From NCBI GenBank assembly GCA_001599815.1, contig BCIA01000006.1, positions 3,040,961 through 3,104,960 on the forward strand: a DNA stretch of 64,000 nucleotides, read 5' to 3'. The position numbers and the translations under genes were made by a program. Below are positions 10,998-20,886 of this stretch, one piece after another (the stretch's first letter is position 1; every line of letters starts with the position of its first letter). The DNA is from Furcasterigmium furcatum (lineage: Eukaryota > Ascomycota > Sordariomycetes > Glomerellales > Plectosphaerellaceae). Under the pieces are notes generated by a model. The model did not search any database and was not told the DNA's origin. It saw only the letters and a program-made list of their open reading frames with translations.

Positions 10998-11585
10998 GCG
11001 GCCAAGTCGCCGCAGACGCGTCGTAGTCAAGTCGGGGGCGAGATTCCATCCTATAATACCACCCACGGGTATGCAACAAGGGGTTTGCGACAGGATTCGA
11101 GTTTGGGAGATTCGCAGGTCGAATTATCCAAGTTCATCAATAATATTAGACCGTTTGGATTCAGATTAAGTGCAAGATGACATGGGGGGCCGCTTTGATA
11201 CAGGTAAATGCCTTAGCCACGAATATTGGAACAAATAGCTGGACTTACTCGAGTCAGACATCCGGATGTCCTCAAACTTGACCTCAAATAAAGTAAACAA
11301 CTTTGTGTCGTGGAAAACTTATACTTCGACTTGTTGAAACGCTACCTAGAATGAAAGCAGCTGCTGTGTCTATAATGCTCAGGCATTGTCTCCCCCTCAC
11401 TTTCTGACAGTCTTCCACGCCATTAGCTTCCAATCATCATCTAACAAATAAAGGGCGTTCATGAAGTAAATATTATGTATTGACCGCTTATCTGTGAACG
11501 CCCGCTCGTGTCGGTCTCGAGCGCTGGCTATGTACAACCGCGCATCTTCCCTCTCTAGCTATCGTCTATTGCCATTGCCTCCCTT
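10998..11585. other. AT-richer intergenic region between convergent genes
   Basis: About 0.6 kb containing both 3' ends (AATAAA-like strings at about 11287 and 11447). No gene or repeat is seen. Confidence 0.5.
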
Positions 11586-12595
11586 CTATGCCGAGGCACA
11601 GTGGCCGCCGTCCACGCGAAGATCAGCACCCGTCATGAACCCACTGCCTTCGGAGAGAAGGAAGATTGCCGGAGCCTTGAAGTCTTCCGGAACTCCCAGG
11701 CGGCCGAGGAGGGCGCCGCGCATCCAGGTCTCCTCGACCTCAGGCTCGGCTGCAAGAAGCTCATCCGTCATCGCGGTACGGATATACTGTAGGGCATCAG
11801 TTCATGTCCGATCGTGGCGACATGCTGGAAGAGAAGAACTCACACCGGGCGACAGGGTGTTGACCCTGATGCCGTACTGGCCCCATTCCTGGGAGAGAGA
11901 GCGGCACATCTGCTGCACGGCAGCCTTGCTCGTGTTGTACGCCGTGCAGGTCAGGCCCTGTTGCCACCGAGTCAGCTTGCATATCAAATCGACGGGACCT
12001 GGTGCTGGCTTACCCTGTTCGCGATCTGGCCGGACATGCTCGCAATCAGCACGATGCTGCCCTTCCTCTTGTTCTTCACCAAGATATTGGCCGACACCTT
12101 GCTCGTAACGAAGGCACCGACGACATTCACCCTCTGTATCCTCTCAAAGTCGGCAATAGGGTATTCCAGGGCGGGCACCTTCTGCTGGATGCCGGCGCAG
12201 ACGACGGAGCCGGCGAAGGGGGCACCCCTCGCCTCGGCCTCCGCATCCACCTGCTCCAGGACCTTGCGCGTCGCCTCTTCGTCGGTCACGTCGCATCGGT
12301 GATATGTCACGCTCAGGCCGCGGGCGGAGGCCAGCTTGCTCAGGTGCGCCCATTCCACGGGGGAGGGCTCGGGGAGGATGTCCAAGCAGGCGGCGTGGCC
12401 TCCGGACTCGATGACGGCGAGGGCGAAGGTGATGCCGAGGCCCCGTCCGCCACCGGTGATGGCGATGGTCTTGGAGTTGAGAGAGAAGAGGCTGGGAAAG
12501 GGAGCAGGCGTGGGCAGAGGGTCCTTTGCCTCGACTTTAGGGTATACCGGCGCGGCAGGGAGGTCCATGTCGCCGGTTGCTGTAGGAGGAGCCAT
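11586..12595 (-). CDS. Short-chain dehydrogenase/reductase (classical SDR, polyol/sugar reductase type)
   Basis: Predicted 298-residue NAD(P)-dependent oxidoreductase. Three exons (12595-12014, 11957-11844, 11786-11586) have GTAAGC/CAG and GTGAGT/CAG introns. The Rossmann glycine motif is TGGGRGLG (residues 47-54). CDVTD is present, and the VCAGIQ and NVVGAF segments fit the NAG-type region. The catalytic Ser lies in IASMSG and the catalytic pair is YNTSK (Tyr201, Lys205). The end (GFMTGADLRVDGGHCAS) is typical of classical SDRs. A roughly 35-residue Pro-rich N-terminal extension precedes FSLNSKTIAITGG. This layout resembles fungal L-xylulose, sorbose or D-arabinitol reductases; the substrate cannot be read from sequence. 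Confidence 0.88.
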
Positions 12596-13567
12596 GGCTG
12601 GCGGTGATATGTGGTAAAGCTGGCTCAGAGATCGAATTTCTAGAAAGAAGGAAGGAGAAACGCAAGTACAGAGAAGGTATCACGGCGCGGAAGTTGTCTT
12701 GGAGGCCCAGGGGAATATGCGGCTACTGATAATGCGACGCAAATCTCGGCATACCAAAGACAGGATATATGGGAACAACATCAATATGCAAGCTACCCGC
12801 GTCGCTTGGACTTGTCCATTGAAGTGGCTATTGAAAACAGCCCCAAGAGGCGCACTCATGGTTGCTCGGAAAGTCTGGATCGCGGGGGCGCATTTAGTGA
12901 GGGTAAGTCGAAGCGCAAGTCGAAGCGCACTCGCTGGGAAGAAACGTGGGGTGAGGGATTCGGCGGGGTTCAGGGGCAAAGGTCAATCAAGGTCGATTCC
13001 CCGACGGCCGGAGTGGCCAGAAAGGGGCACCCCGAGCCGGAACCTTCAGAGCTGACAAAGCCTCCAAGCAGCTTGGCGATGGGAAAGACGAAGCGCACAT
13101 ATTACTGGCACTTCCCCGGAGCATGTTCGGCAGATATGATTTCTCGGAAGGCCTGCTTGAATCGAGCCGCCCAGGTCACGTTCGTCCGGAACTGTCCCAC
13201 GGCGCTTGAGGTTCCCTGTCCTGGACACCTCGAATGGGTTCGAAGCCACACTTGGCCAGATCGAGTAATATTAAGCACTCGGGCTGTTGAGGCTACCCCG
13301 AATTGGAGTGGCTAACCACCACGAGCGCAGGTTCGGAGGGCGAAGTCAGGAGGACGAGATGTCTGGATCGAGGGTTATATCCCCTCGGGCCCCGAGCTGC
13401 TGTATTTTCCGAATTTTGACTTAACATCCTAATTATTCTGTACCTGAGCTGTGTTACCCTTCGTGGTCGGTGATCCTATCAAAAGAGTCGCAATCATCAT
13501 CCTCACTCAAGTTGTCGAATTGCCCCTCATTCCCCCCTGCGATCAGCCCCCAAGACCCGACTTCACA
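12596..13567. other. Divergent promoter region between the SDR and transketolase genes
   Basis: About 1 kb between divergent genes. It contains one perfect short tandem repeat (12905-12928) and no gene I can support. Confidence 0.5.
12905..12928. repeat. Tandem 12-bp duplication
   Basis: Two perfect adjacent copies of AAGTCGAAGCGC. This may be a simple slippage product or a paired regulator site. Confidence 0.8.
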
Positions 13568-15877
13568 ATGGCACCCAGCGCGGTTCCCGTCGACCAAGGG
13601 CTCGTGGACCTCAACTCGGTCTCGGCCGTCAACGGTGCCAAAGAGGCGAAGGCCTTCCAGCTCTCCGAGTCCAACAAGAAGCAAGTCGACTTTGTCCTCA
13701 GGACGTTCCGATGCCTCATCGCGGACCTCTGCGAACAGTTCAAGGGCGGCCACCCCGGCGGTGCCATGGGAATGGCCGCCATCGGCGTTTCTCTGTGGAA
13801 ATACATCATGAAGTACTCGCCTACCAACCCCTCCTACTTCAACCGGGACCGCTTCGTCCTGTCGAACGGCCACACATGCCTCTTCCAGTACACATTCCTG
13901 CACCTGACAGGCTACAAGCACATGACGATGGACCAGCTCAAGTCCTACCACTCTAGCCGCACCGACTCCTTCTGCCCCGGCCACCCCGAGATCGAGCACG
14001 ACGGCATCGAGGTGACGACGGGCCCCCTGGGCCAGGGTATTGCCAACGCCGTTGGCCTCGCCATGGCGACGAAGCACCTCGCCGCGACGTACAACCGCCC
14101 CGGCTACAATGTCATCGACAACATGACATACTGCATGATCGGCGACGCCTGCCTGCAGGAGGGCGTGGCCCTCGAGGCGATCCAGCTGGCCGGCCACTGG
14201 AAGCTGAACAACCTCGTCGTCATGTACGACAACAACCAGATCACCTGCGACGGCAGCGTCGACCTCTGCAACACTGAGGACGTGAACACCAAGATGCGCG
14301 CCTGCGGCTGGGACGTCATCGAAATCGAGGACGGCAACTGGGATGTCGAGGGCATCGTCCAGGCTCTCAGCCAGGCCCGCGCCAGCCGCGAGAAGCCCAC
14401 ATTCATCAACATCCGCACCGTCATTGGCATCGGTAGCGCCGTTGCTGGCGACGCCAAGGCCCACGGCGCTGCCTTTGGTCCTGATGGTGTTGTCGGCGTG
14501 AAGAAGGCGTTCGGCATGGACCCCGAGCAGCACTTCGTCGTCGGCGATGAGGTCTACGAGTACTTCCGCGAGGCCAAGGAGCGCGGCGAGAAGCTCGAGG
14601 CGGAGTGGAACAGCCTCGTCGAGGGATACTCGAAGGAGTACCCCGAGCTGGCTGCCGAGTTCAAGCAGAGGGCGGCGGGTAAGTTTACGGCGGACTGGAG
14701 GTCTCTGATCCCGGCGAAGGAGGACTTCCCTACGACGCCCACTGCCTCGAGGAAGTCTGCCGGTTTGGTCTGCAACCCCATCGCGGCGAAGCTGAACAAC
14801 ATGATGGTCGGCACCGCGGACCTCTCGCCCTCGGTCAACATGATCTGGAAGGGCAAGGTTGATTTCCAGAACGTGAGTGAACGGTTCAGAGCCTTGAAAA
14901 GGAATGCGCCAGCTGACTCCCTGTAGCCTGACCTGAAGACATCTTGCGGAATCAACGGAGACTACACCGGCCGCTACATCCACTGGGGCATCCGAGAGCA
15001 CGCCATGGCGTCCATCTCGAACGGTCTCGCCGCCTACGGCAAGGGAACCATTCTTCCCGTGACCTCCAGCTTCTTCATGTTCTACATCGTAAGTGAGCAG
15101 TGTCCGTGATCAACTTCCGCCAAGGCATACTGACAATCCCAGTACGCTGCCCCTGGCGTCCGCATGGGTGCTCTCCAGCGTCTTCAGCAGATTCACATCG
15201 CGACACACGACTCCATCGGCACCGGAGAGGACGGCCCGACCCATCAGCCCATCGCTCTCCCCAACCTCTACCGCGCCATGCCCAACCTCCTCTACATCCG
15301 CCCCTGCGACAGCGAGGAGACGGCCGGCGCCTTCATCGCCGCCATGGAGGCCACCGACTCCCCCTCCATCATCTCCCTGTCCCGCCAGAACCTCGAGCAA
15401 TACCCCGCCAACACGTCGCGCGACGGCGTCCTCAGGGGCGCCTACGTCTTCCAGGAGGTCGAGGACGCGGACGTCACCCTCATCGGCGTCGGCGCGGAGA
15501 TGTGCTTCTCCGTCAAGACGGCCAAGGTCCTCGCCGACAAGTTCGGCATCAAGGCCCGCATCGTCAGCTTCCCGTGTCAGCGCCTGTTCGAGAAGCAGAG
15601 CATCGAGTACAAGCGCGAAGTGCTGAAGTACAGGACCACGCCGAGGGTGGTCATCGAGGCGTACGCCGTCAACGGCTGGGAGAGGTATGCCGACGCCGGG
15701 TACTCCATGTCGACCTTTGGTCATTCGCTGCCCGGCGCCGCGGCGTACAAGTACTTCGGTTTCGACGAGGCGGTCATCGCGCCCGAGGTCGCGAAGCTCG
15801 TCGAGGAGGTCAAGAAGGAGGGCATTGAGAGTCTGAGGGGCGAGTTCAGGGATCTGAACCCTGTCAAGCATCATTAG
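13568..15877 (+). CDS. Dihydroxyacetone-synthase-like transketolase
   Basis: Predicted 733-residue ThDP enzyme that transfers a two-carbon ketol unit between sugar phosphates, or to formaldehyde in true DHAS. Exons are 13568-14872, 14927-15088 and 15143-15877, with two 54-bp introns. The ThDP/Mg site reads GDACLQEG ... YDNNQITCDG. Other transketolase signatures are GGHPGGAMGMAAIG, RDRFVLSNGH, CPGHPEIEHDGIEVTTGPLG, WGIREHAM (catalytic Glu) and HDSIGTGEDGPTHQP. The wording NTEDVNTKMRACGWDV matches the DHAS branch rather than Tkt1. Unlike methylotrophic-yeast DHAS, the C-terminus (NPVKHH) is not a PTS1 peroxisomal signal, so I infer a cytosolic enzyme. The start is chosen at ATG 13568, context TTCACAATGGC. 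Confidence 0.92.
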
Positions 15878-16157
15878 AAGGGCGATCGGGTATCATGGGA
15901 AAGGAGTTGGTCTACGGCATGAAGTCATGAAGCAATGGATGTGGTTCTAGAAGTGGTAGATGAAGAAATCCAAGTCAATAGACACCTCAGTCCAGTCTGG
16001 ACATTGCACGCGACACCATCACCGACGATCAATACTTTGGCTTGCAAACAAACCCCAACGGATCATACTCTTGTGGCACGGTTGGGTGTCTCTCACGGTA
16101 TGGCAAACTGTCTGATGATTGACTCTCCATATGTTGTATTGAGACTCAACTTCTAAC

Positions 16158-18752
16158 ATGAACAGCGCCCTGAACGCCCAACAACTCCCAGTCGACCGAC
16201 CGGCTGCCACCTCGACCAGCAGCTTTCCCGTCATGAAATCCCGAACCCCGCGCAAGCGGGATGATCCCTGCGAGGCAAATGGCCAAAAGGCGCTTGGAGC
16301 TTCCTCGCCCAACAAGCGAGTCTCGCCCCCGAGTCATGGTCGCCCCGACGCCATACCCAAAGCAGATCCCGAAATCCTGCCCACGGCGCTTCGACTTGCC
16401 TCACACAAGAACAATGACGGAGACCGATCATCCAGGTCGCATGTCCGACGTCGATACGTGTCGTTCGATGAGACTGCGCAACGGCCTGCCATTATCACGC
16501 GAATAGGGGCTCGAAGGTCTCCTTCTCCAGGTTTGACCACAGCAAGCGACAGCGAGTCCGGGGAATCCGGGGTCACGGCCGAACGACCGCTCAACAATCT
16601 CTGCTCGGACGCCATCATGGCGGGCGAGGAGGGCCAAAATTCCCCTGAGGATGCACAGCAGATGGGAAGGGCGAAGAAGGAGAAGCGCACCCGGACAAGG
16701 ACCGGCTGCCTCAACTGTCGGCGCAAGAAGAGGAAATGCGATGAGCAGCGCCCGTCGTGCGGAGGTTGCTCGAGGCGAAAAGAGGCCTGCCAATGGGGCA
16801 TCAAGGTCACATTCAGGGCAGAGAACGCGCAGACGATACTGGGTGATCACCCATCTATGAAGATGCTCCGGAGGCGCCCTCGGCACTTCGAGATCATGGA
16901 CATCACGGACGAGGTCGTCCGCGACTATCACAGCCCGCCCGGGTACGAAGACTACGAGTCCGGAGAAGACTTGGACACGACCATGGTATCCTCCCCGGCG
17001 TACGCATCCATGCCGACTCCGTCGACGCGGCAGGACGAAGAGGAATACCTAATACCCGGGCCGAGGGACCGGAAGAGGGCCAATACGTCGAATGACCAGG
17101 CAATCCTGGGGCCGTTCCAACGTGAGCAGCGCGTCAGGACCGGCGGCGGCTCTGGACCGTCACCCTCTGCCACCTCCCAAGTCGCCACGGACAGCGCCGT
17201 CGCGAACCTGTTGTACTTCTCCCAAGGAGGGGGCTCTACGACATCCTGCCACCTCACAGATCCCATCCCTGAGCATTCCATGGTGCCACCCATGGATTCA
17301 CTGCCCATCGACCCTCTTCTGCATCACTCTCCGCCCTTCGACGCATTCGACTTTGGCGACCAGCTCTTCACCCCTGAGGGCTCCTTCGAGGACGGCATAT
17401 TCCTCCCTGGCTCCGCATATCACGAGCTGCACTCGACTCTCCGGAACCATCTCATCCAGGAGGTCAAGTCAAACGCGCCGACACGGCCATGTTCCGTGGC
17501 CGGATCGTTCGAAGACAACGAGAGGGCCAAATCAAGCACCCAGGCCTCGGCGCGTCAGTCGCCCTGCCCAGACGATGACCTGACGCAAGTCTCCCGCGAG
17601 ATATCCACGGACCACGACCCCCCTGAGCTGTCGAGCGAGCAGGAGTGCGCCCTCTGGAAGAACTGGTTCGAGGAGATATCCCCGTGGCTGGACAAGTTCG
17701 ACAACGACCGGCACTTCCAGCATACCCTACCCGGACTCGCCCGCTCGCACGGCCACCTGCGATACTCGATGCTCGCCCTGTCCGCCCGGCAGCGCGAGCT
17801 AAAAGACGCCAACCGAGCAACCGATCTGAGCCTGTCCCTGTACCAGGAGGCCATCCACCAGCTGCTCCCCCAGCTCTCCACCCGGAGCACCCCGGTCATC
17901 GCGTCCTGCATCGTCCTCTGCGTGCTCGAGATGTGCAGCTGCTCCCCCAAGGCGTGGCGACGGCACCTCGACGGCTGCGCAAGCCTCATGGAGGCGGTCG
18001 GCATGACTGGCTTCGACGGGGGGCTCGAGCAGGCCCTCTTCTGGTGCTTCGCCCGCATGGACGTGTGCGGCGGCCTGATATCCTCCGTCAAGACGCTGAT
18101 CCCCACGAACCACTGGGCCTCCCGCGTCGACCTCCGGGCGGACGTCGCCCTCTTCAAGCTGACGAACAGCTTCACCATGTGGGCCAACTACGCTGTCTAC
18201 CTCGCCGCGCAGGTCCTCGACCTGCTCGCGCCGCTCGCCAAGGCGAACCCGGGGGGGCTCTTCTTCGAAGGCCCCCGGAGTGACAACAAGTACCGCTCCG
18301 AGTGGCTGACGCTCTGGCGGCACGTCGAGGAGTGGCACACGCTGCGTCCCGCGGAGATGTGCCACGTCATGGCCCTGCCGTCGACGGACTCGAACCCCTT
18401 CCCGGCCATCGTGTACAGCAACCCGGCCGCCATCTCGGGGAACCAGACGTACCACACGGCGTCGCTGCTGATGCTGCAGAACCGGCCGCCGTCGCTGCGG
18501 CTGGCGCCCAAGCCCAAGTCGGCGCTCTGGCACGCGCGCCAGATCTGCGGCATCAGCATGACGAACCACCACCACGGCGCTTGGACGAACAGCATCCAGC
18601 CGCTCTGGATCGCGGGGAGGTGCATGAGCCACCCGGCGGAGCACCGGGCGATCCTCGAGCTCTATGCCAAGATCGAGAGGGAGAGCGGATGGAGCACGAA
18701 GTGGAGGGCGGATGATTTGCAGGAGTTCTGGGGGGATTTGGCCGATGACTGA
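16158..18752 (+). CDS. Zn2Cys6 transcription factor with Fungal_trans_2-type domain
   Basis: An 864-residue intronless nuclear regulator. The binuclear cluster spans residues 184-211 (CLNCRRKKRKC, then CGGC and a final Cys after SRRKEA), with spacing C-x2-C-x6-C-x6-C-x2-C-x6-C. A basic stretch precedes it (KKEKRTRTRTG). The first 180 residues are unusually long, disordered and Ser/Arg-rich. The C-terminal half contains ALSARQRELKDANRATDLSL, VIASCIVLCVLEMC and WRRHLDGCASLMEA, typical of PF11951 (ARCA/ARCB-like) factors. Targets are unknown. It follows the transketolase gene by 280 bp on the same strand, so regulation of that gene is possible but unproven. Confidence 0.88.
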   Translation: MNSALNAQQLPVDRPAATSTSSFPVMKSRTPRKRDDPCEANGQKALGASSPNKRVSPPSHGRPDAIPKADPEILPTALRLASHKNNDGDRSSRSHVRRRYVSFDETAQRPAIITRIGARRSPSPGLTTASDSESGESGVTAERPLNNLCSDAIMAGEEGQNSPEDAQQMGRAKKEKRTRTRTGCLNCRRKKRKCDEQRPSCGGCSRRKEACQWGIKVTFRAENAQTILGDHPSMKMLRRRPRHFEIMDITDEVVRDYHSPPGYEDYESGEDLDTTMVSSPAYASMPTPSTRQDEEEYLIPGPRDRKRANTSNDQAILGPFQREQRVRTGGGSGPSPSATSQVATDSAVANLLYFSQGGGSTTSCHLTDPIPEHSMVPPMDSLPIDPLLHHSPPFDAFDFGDQLFTPEGSFEDGIFLPGSAYHELHSTLRNHLIQEVKSNAPTRPCSVAGSFEDNERAKSSTQASARQSPCPDDDLTQVSREISTDHDPPELSSEQECALWKNWFEEISPWLDKFDNDRHFQHTLPGLARSHGHLRYSMLALSARQRELKDANRATDLSLSLYQEAIHQLLPQLSTRSTPVIASCIVLCVLEMCSCSPKAWRRHLDGCASLMEAVGMTGFDGGLEQALFWCFARMDVCGGLISSVKTLIPTNHWASRVDLRADVALFKLTNSFTMWANYAVYLAAQVLDLLAPLAKANPGGLFFEGPRSDNKYRSEWLTLWRHVEEWHTLRPAEMCHVMALPSTDSNPFPAIVYSNPAAISGNQTYHTASLLMLQNRPPSLRLAPKPKSALWHARQICGISMTNHHHGAWTNSIQPLWIAGRCMSHPAEHRAILELYAKIERESGWSTKWRADDLQEFWGDLADD

Positions 18753-19353
18753 GATACCCTTGTATTATTATGTTGCGTTCTGGAGCGTGTACACAACCTA
18801 CCTACTACTCGACAATGGCCTACTATTTGGAGGCAGATACCACTTCAGTCGGCCTTCATCATGAGTGCTGCCACCCCAGTCGCTGCTCGCAGGGGGCTGG
18901 GCTTCTGTCTGAGCGCCCGTTCGTGCCTCCGGAGACGCTGATACTGCCATTCACGATATGTTCTTGGCACATATTGGGACTTTGGAGAGTGGAATATCAT
19001 CACGGGAAGGCTCCTTTCCATCTTCATGCGTGAAACATCTCGCTTCTTGTTGCCGCGCCTTCACAGCAAATCTGCCGGGGCGCGATCTTGACCCTCCCTC
19101 TCGCGAAAGGATCACGAGACCCCTGCGCCGCTGCGGCACAGTCGCTTTCCCTCGAGGACCCTGCAGAAGTGCAGCCAAGCACCAATGCTCACCCCTGTCA
19201 CTGATGGGCTTCGCGCGAGGCACAGCACCGTCCTCCCAAATAAGTGTCGCGTTCGGCTGTTCATACAACCGGTGGTGTTTTCCTGCGGTATTTTGGTGTG
19301 CACGAACGCTTCACATCATCACATCAGCCTCGCAGCGACACTAGAATATCACG
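18753..19353. other. Intergenic region
   Basis: About 0.6 kb with the 3' end of the Zn2Cys6 gene and the promoter of the next gene. No distinct element is seen. Confidence 0.45.
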
Positions 19354-20163
19354 ATGCGAGCAACTCTCACGACAGTCACGGCCTCTCTGTTGGTCGCCGC
19401 CGCTTCGGCCCGGAGCGATTGTTCCCTGGGAACACTCTGCCTCACGGCCTTCCGATGGTGCGACTTCACACCCTGCCAGTACCCCGACTGGGCATATCCT
19501 TACAAGTCCGACATGAACGGCCAGCCTGGATACGCCCTTATCGCTGCCGACGCCGATTACGTCGTGACCTGGGCTCATGCGGTCCCCGCCTTCCCTGTCG
19601 AGTTCACGTGGTCTTTCCCGCCCTCGACGGACATCGCCGAGGCTCACGAGCAGCCGAACATCGTGTGGTCGAAAAGTATGTCCGTACCAAACGGGATGGG
19701 TGAAAGAATGAAGAAGTCTTTGGGACTAACAAGCCGGGCAGACATCACCAATGCGAACCGCTTCACCTTCAACCCCGGAAAGATCCTCGACGACTTCCCT
19801 CCCTCACTCGCGCGAAACCTCTCTGCGCTTGAGCTCCGCGCCGTTGTCAACGGCTTGCTCAACGTCATCACCATCCGACAGCGCGGGGTGATCGAAGGCG
19901 CGATGGGGCTTGAAGACGCGGTCTCGTCCAGCAATCAGTTTGCGGTCGCCAGCGGCGACGTCACCAGCTTCATCGACACATATGGTGAGATCGCAAGGAG
20001 GCGAGAGAGGGAACGCTGGCCCATGCCAATAGGCCTCAGTGTGGGCCTTGTTGTCCCTATCCTGATGGGAATTGTTGCCTTCGCGACTTGGAAGTATGCT
20101 ATGAGAGTCGCCGAGAAGCGCTTCAACGGCACTGGCGCGAGCAAAGTGGTGACCGATGCCTGA
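19354..20163 (+). CDS. Type I single-pass membrane protein of unknown function
   Basis: The signal peptide MRATLTTVTASLLVAAASA is followed by a Cys-containing lumenal head (SDCSLGTLCLTAFRWCDFTP). There is one transmembrane segment near the C-terminus (IGLSVGLVVPILMGIVAFAT) and a basic cytosolic tail (WKYAMRVAEKRFNG). A very likely intron at 19676-19741 has GTATGT, GACTAAC and GGCAG. It is 66 bp, a multiple of three, and has no in-frame stop, so both unspliced (269 residues) and spliced (247 residues) products would be in frame. The spliced junction reads IVWSKNITNANRF. The family is not recognised; the layout suggests a surface or endomembrane protein. Confidence 0.75.
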   Translation: MRATLTTVTASLLVAAASARSDCSLGTLCLTAFRWCDFTPCQYPDWAYPYKSDMNGQPGYALIAADADYVVTWAHAVPAFPVEFTWSFPPSTDIAEAHEQPNIVWSKSMSVPNGMGERMKKSLGLTSRADITNANRFTFNPGKILDDFPPSLARNLSALELRAVVNGLLNVITIRQRGVIEGAMGLEDAVSSSNQFAVASGDVTSFIDTYGEIARRRERERWPMPIGLSVGLVVPILMGIVAFATWKYAMRVAEKRFNGTGASKVVTDA

Positions 20164-20886
20164 GCTACGACCCATTTCACGCCGTAATGATCATCTGAGC
20201 GTTTTAGACGATATCTTTGATAGCGATAGACACAAGCGATTCCCTGTTTCTGTAACCATCTGTTGTTCAGCTATTGTGCAATGCCATTGAACAGTCAGAT
20301 CATGACAACCTCAAGCGCCCATAATGGGCATTGCCGGCCATGTGCCGGCCATGTCTTTGTATCTTCAGAGGCCACAGGAGTTGGGTCCGGGTAAATTCAG
20401 ATACCTTGCCGATGGTCATCCGGAAGTATTAGGAGTCCAATCCTGAATGCTTTCACTTCGATGATCGGAGACTCGATCGGCAGGGCAGCCGCAATAGTCC
20501 TCCCCGGGACTGGAACCATTCACCCGGGGCCGATGAGAATCTCGCCCCAGGAGGGTCAAAGCCGCCAGCATTTCCGACGCTCAGCAGAGTGTGGAGTCGC
20601 TGGGCGCCTCCGCATGACCCTATTAAAGGCCCTGCCAAACGATCTTTGTGGGGTGATGGTGCCTGTTCGCTGAGTCGAGGTGGGCTCCAGGGGGTTCATA
20701 CGCATGGCGACCGTGCCATCCGGGAGCATCATGACCCATGGGCTTGGTATCGCAAGAGGTCGCGAGTGCACAATAAAGAAAACGCCCACGGGGAGGTCGG
20801 GCTCTGTGCCTCCCTCCACAGACCACGTTCAGTCTGTCCTCAGCTGAGAGTTCATCTGTCCCTTTGCCCCTTCTTCCTCCATCAAC
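20164..20886. other. Promoter region of the GH1 gene
   Basis: About 0.7 kb. It contains the 11-bp tandem duplication at 20333-20354 and one TCGGAGA match near 20464, similar to the repeated element found in the GH43/transporter promoter. No gene is seen. Confidence 0.45.
20333..20354. repeat. Tandem 11-bp duplication
   Basis: Two perfect adjacent copies of GCCGGCCATGT. Each contains the palindromic GCCGGC core. Confidence 0.8.

Noticed and set aside
13300..13330. A GAGTGGCTAACCA string also present near 5588, considered as a dispersed repeat or tRNA fragment
   Set aside because: The shared part is only about 15 bases, with no cloverleaf, A box or B box around it.
13454..15001. 515-codon open frame on the minus strand
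   Set aside because: It is antisense to the transketolase. The third-position GC bias of the real gene keeps the opposite frame free of stops, and the translation is Val/Asp/Arg-rich with no domain.
17799..18644. 281-codon minus-strand frame
   Set aside because: Antisense to the Zn2Cys6 gene, without any recognisable composition.
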